Positions 1 to 6,252 of a stretch of DNA of 17,567 nucleotides are shown piece after piece. A model generated the notes under the pieces. It saw only the letters and a list, made by a program, of their open reading frames with translations. It had not been told where the DNA came from and did no database searches. This DNA comes from Candidatus Methylomirabilis sp. GTDB taxonomy: Bacteria > DYJV01. Made by a program: the position numbers and the translations under genes. How positions within the stretch are numbered: position 1 is the stretch's first letter; each line of letters begins with the position of its first letter. The DNA lies in assembly GCA_020722945.1 (NCBI GenBank), contig DYJV01000024.1, positions 1 to 17,567 on the forward strand, in the 5' to 3' direction.

Positions 1-175
1 ATCTGGCTAATTGATAATGATGAATTATGAATGTTGAATGTTGAATGTTGAATGATGAATTAAGAATTTATTTTTTTTAAAAAAATAATTCAATACTCAC
101 AATTCAACATTATCCATTATTGATTGTCAATTTACAATTCATAATTTTTATAAAATGAGTTCAAGTTTGCCAGAT
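1..175. repeat. Imperfect long palindrome with heptamer repeats (intergenic element)
   Basis: The segment starts with ATCTGGC (1-7) and ends with its reverse complement GCCAGAT (169-175). Inside the left half are four tandem heptamers, ATGTTGA three times and ATGATGA once (31-58). The right half carries complementary runs such as TTCAACAT. A near-perfect hairpin, GAATTTATTTTTTT against AAAAAAATAATTC, lies at 64-91 with one bulged base. No coding potential is apparent. It could be a MITE-like or other intergenic repeat. The left end touches the window edge, so the true boundary is unknown. Confidence 0.5.
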
Positions 176-269
176 TGATACTTCTATAACTTTTAATATT
201 GAAATTATATGAGAGATGTTGTCATAAAATTGTTGAAAAAAAGTTTATTTGAAATAGGCAGTTTAAGAT

Positions 270-1574
270 ATGAGAATCAAAAAGATACTCCTTATCAATC
301 CACCTATTTACGATTTTTCAGCTTATTCGTTATGGGCAAAGCCTGTAGGATTGCTCAAAATAGCTTCAGCACTAAAAAGTTTGGGCGTTGAGTTCTATTT
401 TCTTGATACACTTGATATATCAGTATTGACTAAAGATGAGCGTAATAAGTATAAAATATTTGTGAAGGGAGATGGCACTCACAATTATATAAAAGAGAAA
501 GCTCTTTTATATCAACCCCTTGTAAATATAAAGAGAGAGTTTTATAGGTTTGGGCTTCAAGAGCTTGATATACGATTAAAACTTAGAGATTTTAAAGGTG
601 TAGAGTATGTTTTGATTACTTCAATTATGAGTTATTGGTATTTTGGAGTCAGTGAGGTGATCAAAATAGTAAGAGAGGAGCTACCTTGTTCAAAGATAGT
701 TTTAGGTGGAATATATGTAAATTTATGCATGGAGCATGCAAGTAAGCTTGGTGCTGATTACCTTATCTCATCAATAGAAGATCTATTGGCAATTTTATCA
801 TTAAAAACCATAAAATTTACAGATTTCCCTCTACCTCTTGATTTATACCGGGAGAATTTTTTTGCACCTATTTATACATCTTTTGGATGTCCTTTCTCCT
901 GCATATATTGTGCAAACAAGTTTCTTAACAGAGATTTTAAAATAAGGGGGATAACCAAAGTTTTTTCAGAAATATTACACTATATAGATAAATTTGGAGT
1001 AACAAATTTTGCTTTTTACGATGATGCTTTACTTATTGATAAAGAGAATAATTTTATTCCACTTATGGAACATATTATAAAAGAGAATCTTAGTGTCAAA
1101 TTTTACTCCCCCAACGGAGTTCATATATCTCAAATTGATGAAAAACTTTCAGAGCTTATGTTTGCTGTAGGTTTTAAAGATATAAGGCTTAGCCTTGAAA
1201 CTGCAAATCCTTTATTACAGCGGAGATTAGGTTATAAGACAAATTCAGATCAGTTTGTAAAAGCATTTAATAATTTAAAGGGAGTTGGTTTTAGAGGTGA
1301 GAATTTATCTGTATATCTTCTTGTAGGGCTTCCTTATCAAACTATTGATGCTATTACTGAATCTATTAATTTTGTGAAAAATTTTGATATAAAGATCAAA
1401 CTTGCAGAGTATTCACCTATTCCACACACTTTACTTTGGAATGAAGCTTTAAAGAGTGCAAGATATGATATAAAAGATGAACCTTTCTTTCAAAATAGCA
1501 AACTTCTACCTGTTGCACACCCTGAGTTGACTTTGGATGAACTAAATAAGATCAAGGGTTATATAAAGAGATAG
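270..1574 (+). CDS. Radical SAM protein with N-terminal B12-binding-like region
   Basis: This is a 434-residue radical SAM enzyme of the B12-binding (BchE/MiaB-like) architecture. The N-terminal part (about 1-170) has the Rossmann-like pattern of that family: KKILLINPP at 4-12, then VLITSIMSYWYF and KIVLGGIYV near 114-150. The radical SAM core follows, with the 4Fe-4S motif CPFSCIYC (Cys207, Cys211, Cys214). Later strands read FAFYDDALL (248-256), IRLSLET (305-311) and VYLLVGLP (348-355). The DxHxxG cobalamin His motif is absent from the N-terminal part, so cobalamin may not bind in the usual base-off/His-on way. The substrate cannot be read from sequence. The gene stands alone, has only a weak Shine-Dalgarno, and converges on trpB2 across a shared terminator. 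The ATG at 270 is chosen because the homologous region begins directly at MRIKKILLINPP. Confidence 0.85.
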   Translation: MRIKKILLINPPIYDFSAYSLWAKPVGLLKIASALKSLGVEFYFLDTLDISVLTKDERNKYKIFVKGDGTHNYIKEKALLYQPLVNIKREFYRFGLQELDIRLKLRDFKGVEYVLITSIMSYWYFGVSEVIKIVREELPCSKIVLGGIYVNLCMEHASKLGADYLISSIEDLLAILSLKTIKFTDFPLPLDLYRENFFAPIYTSFGCPFSCIYCANKFLNRDFKIRGITKVFSEILHYIDKFGVTNFAFYDDALLIDKENNFIPLMEHIIKENLSVKFYSPNGVHISQIDEKLSELMFAVGFKDIRLSLETANPLLQRRLGYKTNSDQFVKAFNNLKGVGFRGENLSVYLLVGLPYQTIDAITESINFVKNFDIKIKLAEYSPIPHTLLWNEALKSARYDIKDEPFFQNSKLLPVAHPELTLDELNKIKGYIKR

Positions 1575-1598
1575 TTTGATATTAATTAAAGGGTATAT

Positions 1599-1627
1599 AA
1601 AGATGGGATCTTGAAGATCCCATCTTT
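1599..1627. terminator. Bidirectional intrinsic terminator
   Basis: A perfect 13-bp inverted repeat (1599-1611 and 1615-1627, core AGATGGGATCT) with a 3-nt loop lies between the convergent radical SAM and trpB2 genes. T-rich sequence follows it on the plus strand. On the minus strand it starts 2 nt after the trpB2 stop codon. Confidence 0.8.
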
Positions 1628-1629
1628 TA

Positions 1630-2985
1630 TTAATTTTTGTTAGTTAGGGGCAGATGTTCTAATGCTTTCTTGATCTCTTCACCTGCAAGGTGAAAATCGG
1701 ATAGTTGACCTGTATTGAATTTGTCGTAAGATACAAGGTCAAAATAACCATGTCCACTAAGATTAAATAGGATAGTTTTTGGATTTTTCTCCTCTTTTGA
1801 TTTTAATGCCTCATCAATAGCAGCTTTGACTGCGTGAGATGATTCAGGAGCTACAATTAACCCTTCAGTTTTTGCAAAGTCGGAAGCAGCTTTAAAAACT
1901 TCTGTCTGAGTATATGCTCTTGCAGATATAAGACCTTTTTTAGCAAAGTAGCTTACAAGTGGAGCCATTCCGTGATATCTCAATCCACCTGCATGTATAG
2001 ATGGAGGCATAAATTTATGACCAAGAGTATACATCATTATTATAGGAGTGAGTCCTGCAATATCTCCATAATCGTAAGCGTAAAGACCTTTTGTCATTGT
2101 AGGGCATGCAGAAGGTTCTACAGCTATTATATCTATCTTCTTCCCATTCATCTTCTCTCTTATGTAAGGGAATGATATCCCGGCAAAGTTACTCCCTCCG
2201 CCAACACATCCGATAACTACATCAGGATAATCATTTATTATCTGAAATTGTTTGATAGCTTCTTCACCTATGATTGTTTGGTGCAGACATACATGGTTGA
2301 GCACACTTCCAAGAGCATAATTTGTGTCTTTTCTTGAAAGAGCATCCTCCACAGCTTCACTTATTGCGAGTCCCAAAGAACCGTTGGTATTTGGGTCCTC
2401 TTCAAGCATTTTCCTACCTATCTGAGTAAGAGGGCTTGGGCTTGGAACAACTTTCCCACCCCATGTTTCTATCATAAATTTTCTGTAAGGTTTCTGATCG
2501 TAGCTGACCTTAACCATATAAACCATAATTTCAATTCCGAAGTATGCACCTGCAAGGGATAATGCACTTCCCCACTGGCCTGCACCTGTCTCTGTAGCCA
2601 ATCTTTTTATACCTGCTTTTTTGTTGTAATAAGCTTGAGGAACAGCAGTATTAGGCTTGTGGCTCCCCGCAGGACTTACCCCTTCATATTTATAGTATAT
2701 TTTTGCTGGTGTTTGCAAAAACTCCTCTAATTTTTTTGCTCTCATAAGGGGGCTTGGTCTCCATATTTTGTAAATGTTAAGGATCTCTTCAGGAATATCG
2801 ATAAATCTCTCGGTAGATACTTCTTGCTTTATAAGTTCATCAGGGAATATTGCTTGTAAGTCTTCAAGCCTGACAGGCTCTTTTGTCCCGGGGTGAATAG
2901 GTGGTGCGAGAGGCTCACTCATATCAGCCTGAATATTATACCATTTCCTCGGCATATCTTTTTGAGGTAAATCAACTCTAATCAT
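1630..2985 (-). CDS. trpB2: Tryptophan synthase beta-like protein TrpB2
   Basis: This is a PLP enzyme of the TrpB2 branch, which joins indole to serine (or, in some archaeal members, O-phosphoserine) to make tryptophan. The 451-residue protein carries the N-terminal TrpB2 stretch PRKWYNIQAD. The PLP lysine lies in SPAGSHKPNTA (Lys110). The cofactor-phosphate loop GGGSN is at about 262-266. Length and motifs match TrpB2, which is longer than TrpB1. The start at 2985 is set by AGGAGG five bases upstream (2991-2996). An upstream in-frame GTG at 3069 is rejected because translation would run through the leader terminator hairpin. No trpA or other trp gene is adjacent, so the enzyme may act alone or as an indole-salvage enzyme. 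The leader carries a Trp-codon attenuator, which supports control by tryptophan availability. Confidence 0.92.
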   Translation of the reverse strand: MIRVDLPQKDMPRKWYNIQADMSEPLAPPIHPGTKEPVRLEDLQAIFPDELIKQEVSTERFIDIPEEILNIYKIWRPSPLMRAKKLEEFLQTPAKIYYKYEGVSPAGSHKPNTAVPQAYYNKKAGIKRLATETGAGQWGSALSLAGAYFGIEIMVYMVKVSYDQKPYRKFMIETWGGKVVPSPSPLTQIGRKMLEEDPNTNGSLGLAISEAVEDALSRKDTNYALGSVLNHVCLHQTIIGEEAIKQFQIINDYPDVVIGCVGGGSNFAGISFPYIREKMNGKKIDIIAVEPSACPTMTKGLYAYDYGDIAGLTPIIMMYTLGHKFMPPSIHAGGLRYHGMAPLVSYFAKKGLISARAYTQTEVFKAASDFAKTEGLIVAPESSHAVKAAIDEALKSKEEKNPKTILFNLSGHGYFDLVSYDKFNTGQLSDFHLAGEEIKKALEHLPLTNKN

Positions 2986-3027
2986 TACTATCCTCCTTTT
3001 ATTTTGTGTAAATTTTACTTTTAATAT

Positions 3028-3061
3028 AAAAAAAAAGCCGCTGTGGAAAACCAGCGGCTTT
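3028..3061 (-). terminator. Attenuator terminator hairpin in the trpB2 leader
   Basis: On the minus strand AAAGCCGCTG (3061-3052) pairs perfectly with CAGCGGCTTT (3043-3034), and the T run continues to 3028. This is a strong intrinsic terminator between the leader peptide and the trpB2 Shine-Dalgarno. Upstream, GGTG..GCACA (3102-3092) can pair with TGTGCTACC (3070-3062). The alternative pairing TGTG/CACA plus ACCA/TGGT (3070-3061 with 3053-3042) would use both terminator arms and act as an antiterminator. It is also the first terminator met after the htrA stop codon. Confidence 0.8.
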
Positions 3062-3088
3062 GGTAGCACACTAATTCCCTATTAAAAA

Positions 3089-3136
3089 TTATGTGCACCA
3101 CCAAATATTTAAAGAGATATTAACATTTATAAACAT
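3089..3136 (-). CDS. Putative tryptophan leader peptide (tandem Trp codons)
   Basis: A short reading frame codes for MFINVNISLNIWWCT and stops with TAA, 28 nt before the attenuator terminator stem. Two adjacent TGG codons (3103-3098) sit in the first arm of a leader hairpin, where a ribosome stalled for lack of Trp-tRNA would free the downstream segment for antitermination. This is the arrangement of classical trp attenuators. An in-frame ATG at 3151 would add five residues. Neither start has a recognisable Shine-Dalgarno, and with the predicted promoter the 3136 start would be almost leaderless. That is the main weakness of the call. Confidence 0.65.
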   Translation of the reverse strand: MFINVNISLNIWWCT

Positions 3137-3141
3137 ACAAA

Positions 3142-3170
3142 AATCTAACATTAATTTTAAATAATGTCAA
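3142..3170 (-). promoter_or_regulatory. Candidate sigma70 promoter for the trpB2 leader
   Basis: On the minus strand a perfect TTGACA (3170-3165), starting at the base after the htrA stop codon, is followed by a 17-bp spacer and TAGATT (3147-3142, four of six consensus matches). Transcription would begin near 3136, at or next to the leader-peptide ATG. Confidence 0.5.
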
Positions 3171-4580
3171 TTACTTAATTTTTAAAACAAAGAAAATTCT
3201 CCCTTGTCCTCTCTGGATATCTATCAACATCTTGTTTTTATTGAGGTTGTTTGATATCTGTCTATATTCATCAATGTTATTAATAACTTGGTATTCAATT
3301 GATTTTATAATATCCCCTCTTGCAATACCCGATTTTTCAGCTATACTCCCCTCTTGAATGTCGAGTACTATAACTCCTTGAGAGGCTTTAAGATCATATC
3401 TATGCTTTATCTCCTCTGTAATATTTGAAACATATAATCCGAGTTTATCAAATTTAGCTGTTGGTGAGATGCCGGTGCTTGCTACTTCATCCTTTTGCTT
3501 CTCTATTTTTACTGTAAAATACTCTTTATGCTCTTTTCTCATAACAGCAATTTTGACCTCTTTCCCGATAGGCGTATTACCAACCAAAGTAGGGAGTGTA
3601 TTTGGATCTTCGATATTTTTACCATCATATTCAATTATTATATCACCCCTTTTTATACCTGCTTTATCTGCAGGACTTTTCTCTATAACATTAGAAACCA
3701 TTGCCCCGTATGGAGATTTCATATTGAAGTATTCAGCCATATCATCTGTGACTTTTTGGATGTAAACTCCAAGCCATCCTCTTTCTACTTTACCTTTACT
3801 CTTTAATTGATTAATAATATCTTTTGCCATATTTATAGGGATTGCAAAGCCAATTCCTTGTGCTCCTGCGATTATAGCAGTATTGATACCGACAACTTCA
3901 CCTTTTGTATTTAGAAGTGGTCCTCCACTATTTCCAGGGTTGATAGCAGCATCTGTCTGGATGAATGAATCGTAAGGCCCTTCACCTATTACTCTACCTT
4001 TTGCACTTACTATCCCAGCAGTCATTGTATTTGAGTATCCAAAAGGGTTACCTATTGCAAGCACCCACTCACCTATTTCAAGTTTGTCTGAATCTCCAAG
4101 ATTGACTATTTTTAAATCTTCACCCTTTGGGTCTATTTTTATTAGTGCTATGTCTGTTTTGGGATCAGTGCCTATTATTTTGGCGGTAAATGTGTGTTTG
4201 TTTGAGAGAGAGACATTTATCTCATCTGAATTTTCTATTACATGGTTGTTTGTGAGTATGTAACCATCTTTTGATATTATAAAACCTGATCCGAGGCTCT
4301 GTTGTTTAAATTTTCTTTCAGGAATATTCCCAAAGAATTTGTTAAAAAAATCTTCAAAAGGGTCATTTTCAGAAAATGGAGTTCTGAAATTATGAAAAGG
4401 GTTTGAAAAATTTTTCTTTAAGGTCTTGGTTGTATTAATATTGACAACTGCTGGTTGAAACTCTTTTGATATTTCAACAAAAGATGGTAATTGATTTTGA
4501 GAATTCCCAAAATTAAAAGCAAACATCTGAACTGATAAAAAGATAAGAAAAAATTTTGTTAGAAGCAATTTCTTTAACAT
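3171..4580 (-). CDS. degQ: Periplasmic serine protease of the HtrA/DegP/DegQ family
   Basis: This is an ATP-independent protease/chaperone for misfolded envelope proteins. An N-terminal export signal is visible: positive MLKKLLLTK, then a hydrophobic stretch to about residue 22. A trypsin-like domain (about 35-260) holds His113 (TNNHVIEN), Asp143 (TDIALIKI) and Ser218 (NPGNSGGP), a complete catalytic triad. Two PDZ domains follow, at about 268-360 (GWLGVYIQ...SPADKAGIKRGDII) and 378-468 (KLGLYVSN...SIAEKSGIARGDII). The length of 469 residues is normal for two-PDZ Deg proteases. A clear Shine-Dalgarno (AAGGAGGG) precedes the ATG. A weak promoter with TTGACT on the minus strand (4639-4634) is possible; no heat-shock-type or CIRCE element was seen. 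No terminator separates it from the trpB2 leader downstream. DegP and DegQ cannot be told apart here. Confidence 0.93.
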   Translation of the reverse strand: MLKKLLLTKFFLIFLSVQMFAFNFGNSQNQLPSFVEISKEFQPAVVNINTTKTLKKNFSNPFHNFRTPFSENDPFEDFFNKFFGNIPERKFKQQSLGSGFIISKDGYILTNNHVIENSDEINVSLSNKHTFTAKIIGTDPKTDIALIKIDPKGEDLKIVNLGDSDKLEIGEWVLAIGNPFGYSNTMTAGIVSAKGRVIGEGPYDSFIQTDAAINPGNSGGPLLNTKGEVVGINTAIIAGAQGIGFAIPINMAKDIINQLKSKGKVERGWLGVYIQKVTDDMAEYFNMKSPYGAMVSNVIEKSPADKAGIKRGDIIIEYDGKNIEDPNTLPTLVGNTPIGKEVKIAVMRKEHKEYFTVKIEKQKDEVASTGISPTAKFDKLGLYVSNITEEIKHRYDLKASQGVIVLDIQEGSIAEKSGIARGDIIKSIEYQVINNIDEYRQISNNLNKNKMLIDIQRGQGRIFFVLKIK

Positions 4581-5127
4581 TTATAACCCTCCTTAAAATT
4601 TTGATACCCTTAAATTAACAATTTATCTCTTTTAGTCAAATTAAATATTCTTAATTCTCTAATATTTAAAGATATTTAATCAATATTATATTCTTTACCA
4701 AATAAATATTTAACAGAAATAATCTCTTTCACTACTCAAAATATGTATAAACTTTAAAAGAGTGGAGGGGAACTCTTTGTTTGCCTTGTTTACCTCCAAA
4801 TACGAGTATTAATACTCCAAATTTGACTTAAATTCTTATCAACCTTCATCTTCTTTAAAAGAGCTGCTACTAATTTATCTTAATGTTGAATACTATTTTT
4901 GGTGTAATTAAGAATTTTTGGAAATGGCTGGTATATAATTTATCTCTCATTATTTTGAAAAGTTTAAATAAATATATTTTTTAAATTTTTTTATAAAAAT
5001 TTTGATAAAATTGTGTGGAATTACTACTGTTGAAATACTCTTTTAAATATTTTGATAAAATTACATACAAATATATGTAATGATAGACTGATTTATATAA
5101 TTTTTCCCTTTACAATCCATCAGAACA
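4581..5127. other. AT-rich intergenic region with several dyads
   Basis: No coding frame is supported. It holds a hairpin AAAGAGT/ACTCTTT (4757-4763, 4772-4778) with a purine loop GGAGGGGA, an overlapping inverted pair TGGAGG/CCTCCA (4763-4768, 4793-4798), and a perfect 14-bp palindrome GAGTATTAATACTC (4804-4817). A 14-bp direct repeat ATTTTGATAAAATT (4999-5012 and 5049-5062), itself dyad-like, comes next, followed by the inverted repeat TTACATA/TATGTAA (5061-5067, 5074-5080). Promoters for htrA (minus) and the small downstream gene (plus) must lie here. Confidence 0.5.
5049..5080. promoter_or_regulatory. Candidate operator/promoter region of the small CxxC gene
   Basis: The second copy of the direct repeat ATTTTGATAAAATT (5049-5062) abuts an inverted repeat with 7-bp arms TTACATA and TATGTAA and a 6-nt spacer (5061-5080). 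A TTGATA -35-like box (5052-5057) is embedded in it. The dyads lie 50-80 bp upstream of the GTG at 5128, where a regulator binding site would be expected. Confidence 0.35.
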
Positions 5128-5373
5128 GTGAAACACTATTTTATAAAAACTGAGCCAAACAGAAGCTCTTTTAGTTTCAAATTTATAAAAGAGGGTTCAA
5201 AAGAGGAGGCAGAGAAAAACTCTGAAGTTTTTAAAATTCTTTATAGATGCACAGTTTGTAATGGTTTTATATTTGATGGGAAGTTGATGGATATAGAAAA
5301 CATAAATATTGGTAATGATAAAAATATTATTATTGAGGATACAGTGTGTAGTTATTGCATTGCTAAAGTATAA
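5128..5373 (+). CDS. Small hypothetical protein with two CxxC pairs
   Basis: This 81-residue protein has an unrecognised family. It has a Cys pair in YRCTVCNGFIFDG (Cys41, Cys44) and a second in VCSYCIAKV at the extreme C terminus (Cys74, Cys77). Two CxxC knuckles about 30 residues apart suggest a single zinc- or iron-binding ribbon. The first 40 residues are charged, and no signal peptide or membrane segment is seen. The start is a GTG with a poor Shine-Dalgarno, and no upstream ATG exists in frame. A strong terminator follows 19 bases after the stop codon, which together with the Cys spacing supports a real gene. Possible roles as a regulator or rubredoxin-like partner are speculation. Confidence 0.55.
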   Translation: MKHYFIKTEPNRSSFSFKFIKEGSKEEAEKNSEVFKILYRCTVCNGFIFDGKLMDIENINIGNDKNIIIEDTVCSYCIAKV

Positions 5374-5392
5374 ATGATAGTAATTTGATATT

Positions 5393-5418
5393 GCAACAAG
5401 GGGTAAGACCCTTGTTGC
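5393..5418. terminator. Terminator between convergent genes
   Basis: The 10-bp perfect stem GCAACAAGGG/CCCTTGTTGC with a 6-nt loop lies between the small CxxC gene and the flavodoxin gene. The downstream T tract is modest on both strands. It probably serves both convergent transcripts. Confidence 0.7.
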
Positions 5419-5438
5419 TGCTCTTTATGATAAGGTTA

Positions 5439-5879
5439 TTATAATATAGTCGCTAATGATTTGACATAGTCGTGGCAAGATTTTATATATTCAGGTTTGT
5501 CAATGTCGGCCTCTTTTATATTAAGAGACCCAAGATTAACTACCTTCATCTTGAAAACATGTTCGAGTGTATCAAAAATTATTTTTGGTGCATCACCTGA
5601 ATGTGTGTATGAACCGAAAGCTCCACCTGCTTTCCCTTCTAAATTTGCATCTTTTACCATAAATAAGAATGTCTTGAAATTTTGTGTCATATCTCTATGA
5701 TATGTAGGACACCCAAAAAGATAACCATCATAACCTTTCAAATCTTCAACACTCTTTATCTCTGAAATTTTTTTTAATACAGGTTCATTTCCGCTAATCC
5801 TTACACCTTCAGCCATATACTCAGCAATTTTTAGTGTATGTCCCTTTACACTTACATAAGCTATTAGAACTTTCTTCAT
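5439..5879 (-). CDS. Flavodoxin-family protein (FMN-binding)
   Basis: This is a single-domain flavodoxin-fold electron carrier of about 146 residues. The FMN phosphate loop reads YVSVKGHTLKIAEYMAEG near residues 9-26. The isoalloxazine-contacting loops are FGCPTYHRDMTQNF (about 57-70) and GGAFGSYTHSGDA (about 86-98). The layout resembles short flavodoxins related to the C-terminal domain of A-type flavoproteins more than long-chain flavodoxins. Two ATGs are adjacent: GGGAGG lies 2 nt before the one at 5882 and 5 nt before the one at 5879, so the second is preferred. The gene is monocistronic and faces away from the acyl-CoA cluster. Its redox partner is not evident from context. Confidence 0.85.
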   Translation of the reverse strand: MKKVLIAYVSVKGHTLKIAEYMAEGVRISGNEPVLKKISEIKSVEDLKGYDGYLFGCPTYHRDMTQNFKTFLFMVKDANLEGKAGGAFGSYTHSGDAPKIIFDTLEHVFKMKVVNLGSLNIKEADIDKPEYIKSCHDYVKSLATIL

Positions 5880-6171
5880 CATTTCCTCCCTTTTGAATTA
5901 ATATTTTATAATTTTATTATTAATAATTAATATTAATAAATTTTTTATTGAAAGTCAACCAAATTAAAATAAGTTAATTTCAAGAAGAGGGAATCTAATA
6001 ATATCTTTAAATATTTATCTAAATAACTTTATCTTTAATAGAAATACTTCTTTTTATTAATTAGAATTAAAACTTTAACAGCCTGTAATCAATTAATATT
6101 TTGAAATATAAATTTTTTACATCAGTATAATATTTTTTGAAAAAAATTGTATATTGTATTTTATTTTCTTC

Positions 6172-6200
6172 TTGACATTCCTTTATATTTTTATTACAGG
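6172..6200 (+). promoter_or_regulatory. Candidate promoter of the acyl-CoA cluster
   Basis: A perfect TTGACA (6172-6177) is followed, 17 bp later, by the weak -10 TACAGG (6195-6200). The weak -10 box leaves the exact promoter uncertain. Confidence 0.35.
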
Positions 6201-6208
6201 TAGGAGTC

Positions 6209-6222
6209 TAACGTAAACGTTA
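6209..6222. promoter_or_regulatory. Candidate MerR/LiuR-type operator
   Basis: TAACGTAAACGTTA is an inverted repeat with 6-bp arms and a 2-nt centre, flanked by a looser outer pair GTCTA/TAGAC (6207-6230 area). The ACGT-xx-ACGT arrangement resembles, from memory, the sites of LiuR-type MerR regulators of branched-chain amino acid catabolism. It lies 30 nt upstream of the first gene of a cluster that encodes such a regulator. It is the only such motif I noticed in the window. Confidence 0.5.
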
Positions 6223-6252
6223 ATTATAGACCAATTTTTGAAAAGGGTTAAA

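Larger units (their letters stand above)
5883..6252. other. Divergent intergenic region (flavodoxin / acyl-CoA cluster)
   Basis: Very AT-rich sequence without a coding frame. The left part, including a run of TTAATAATTAATATTAATAA type near 5921-5940, should hold the flavodoxin promoter, but no good box pair stands out. The right end holds a TTGACA box and a dyad described separately. Confidence 0.4.

Noticed and set aside
209-391. Small plus-strand frame overlapping the start of the radical SAM gene
   Set aside because: Its last two thirds overlap a well-supported gene in another frame, and it shows no recognisable protein feature.
2986-3069. N-terminal extension of TrpB2 from a GTG at 3069
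   Set aside because: It would translate through the terminator hairpin and T run (giving an odd F-rich stretch), while a perfect AGGAGG precedes the ATG at 2985 and the family starts there.
3028-3110. T-box or cobalamin riboswitch in the trpB2 leader
   Set aside because: No T-box consensus (AGGGTGG-ACCGCG) or cobalamin core was found and the leader is too short; the tandem Trp codons explain it better.
6238-6252. TTG start of the CaiB/BaiF protein
   Set aside because: The ATG at 6253 has an AAAAGGG ribosome-binding site at proper distance and fits the family N terminus.
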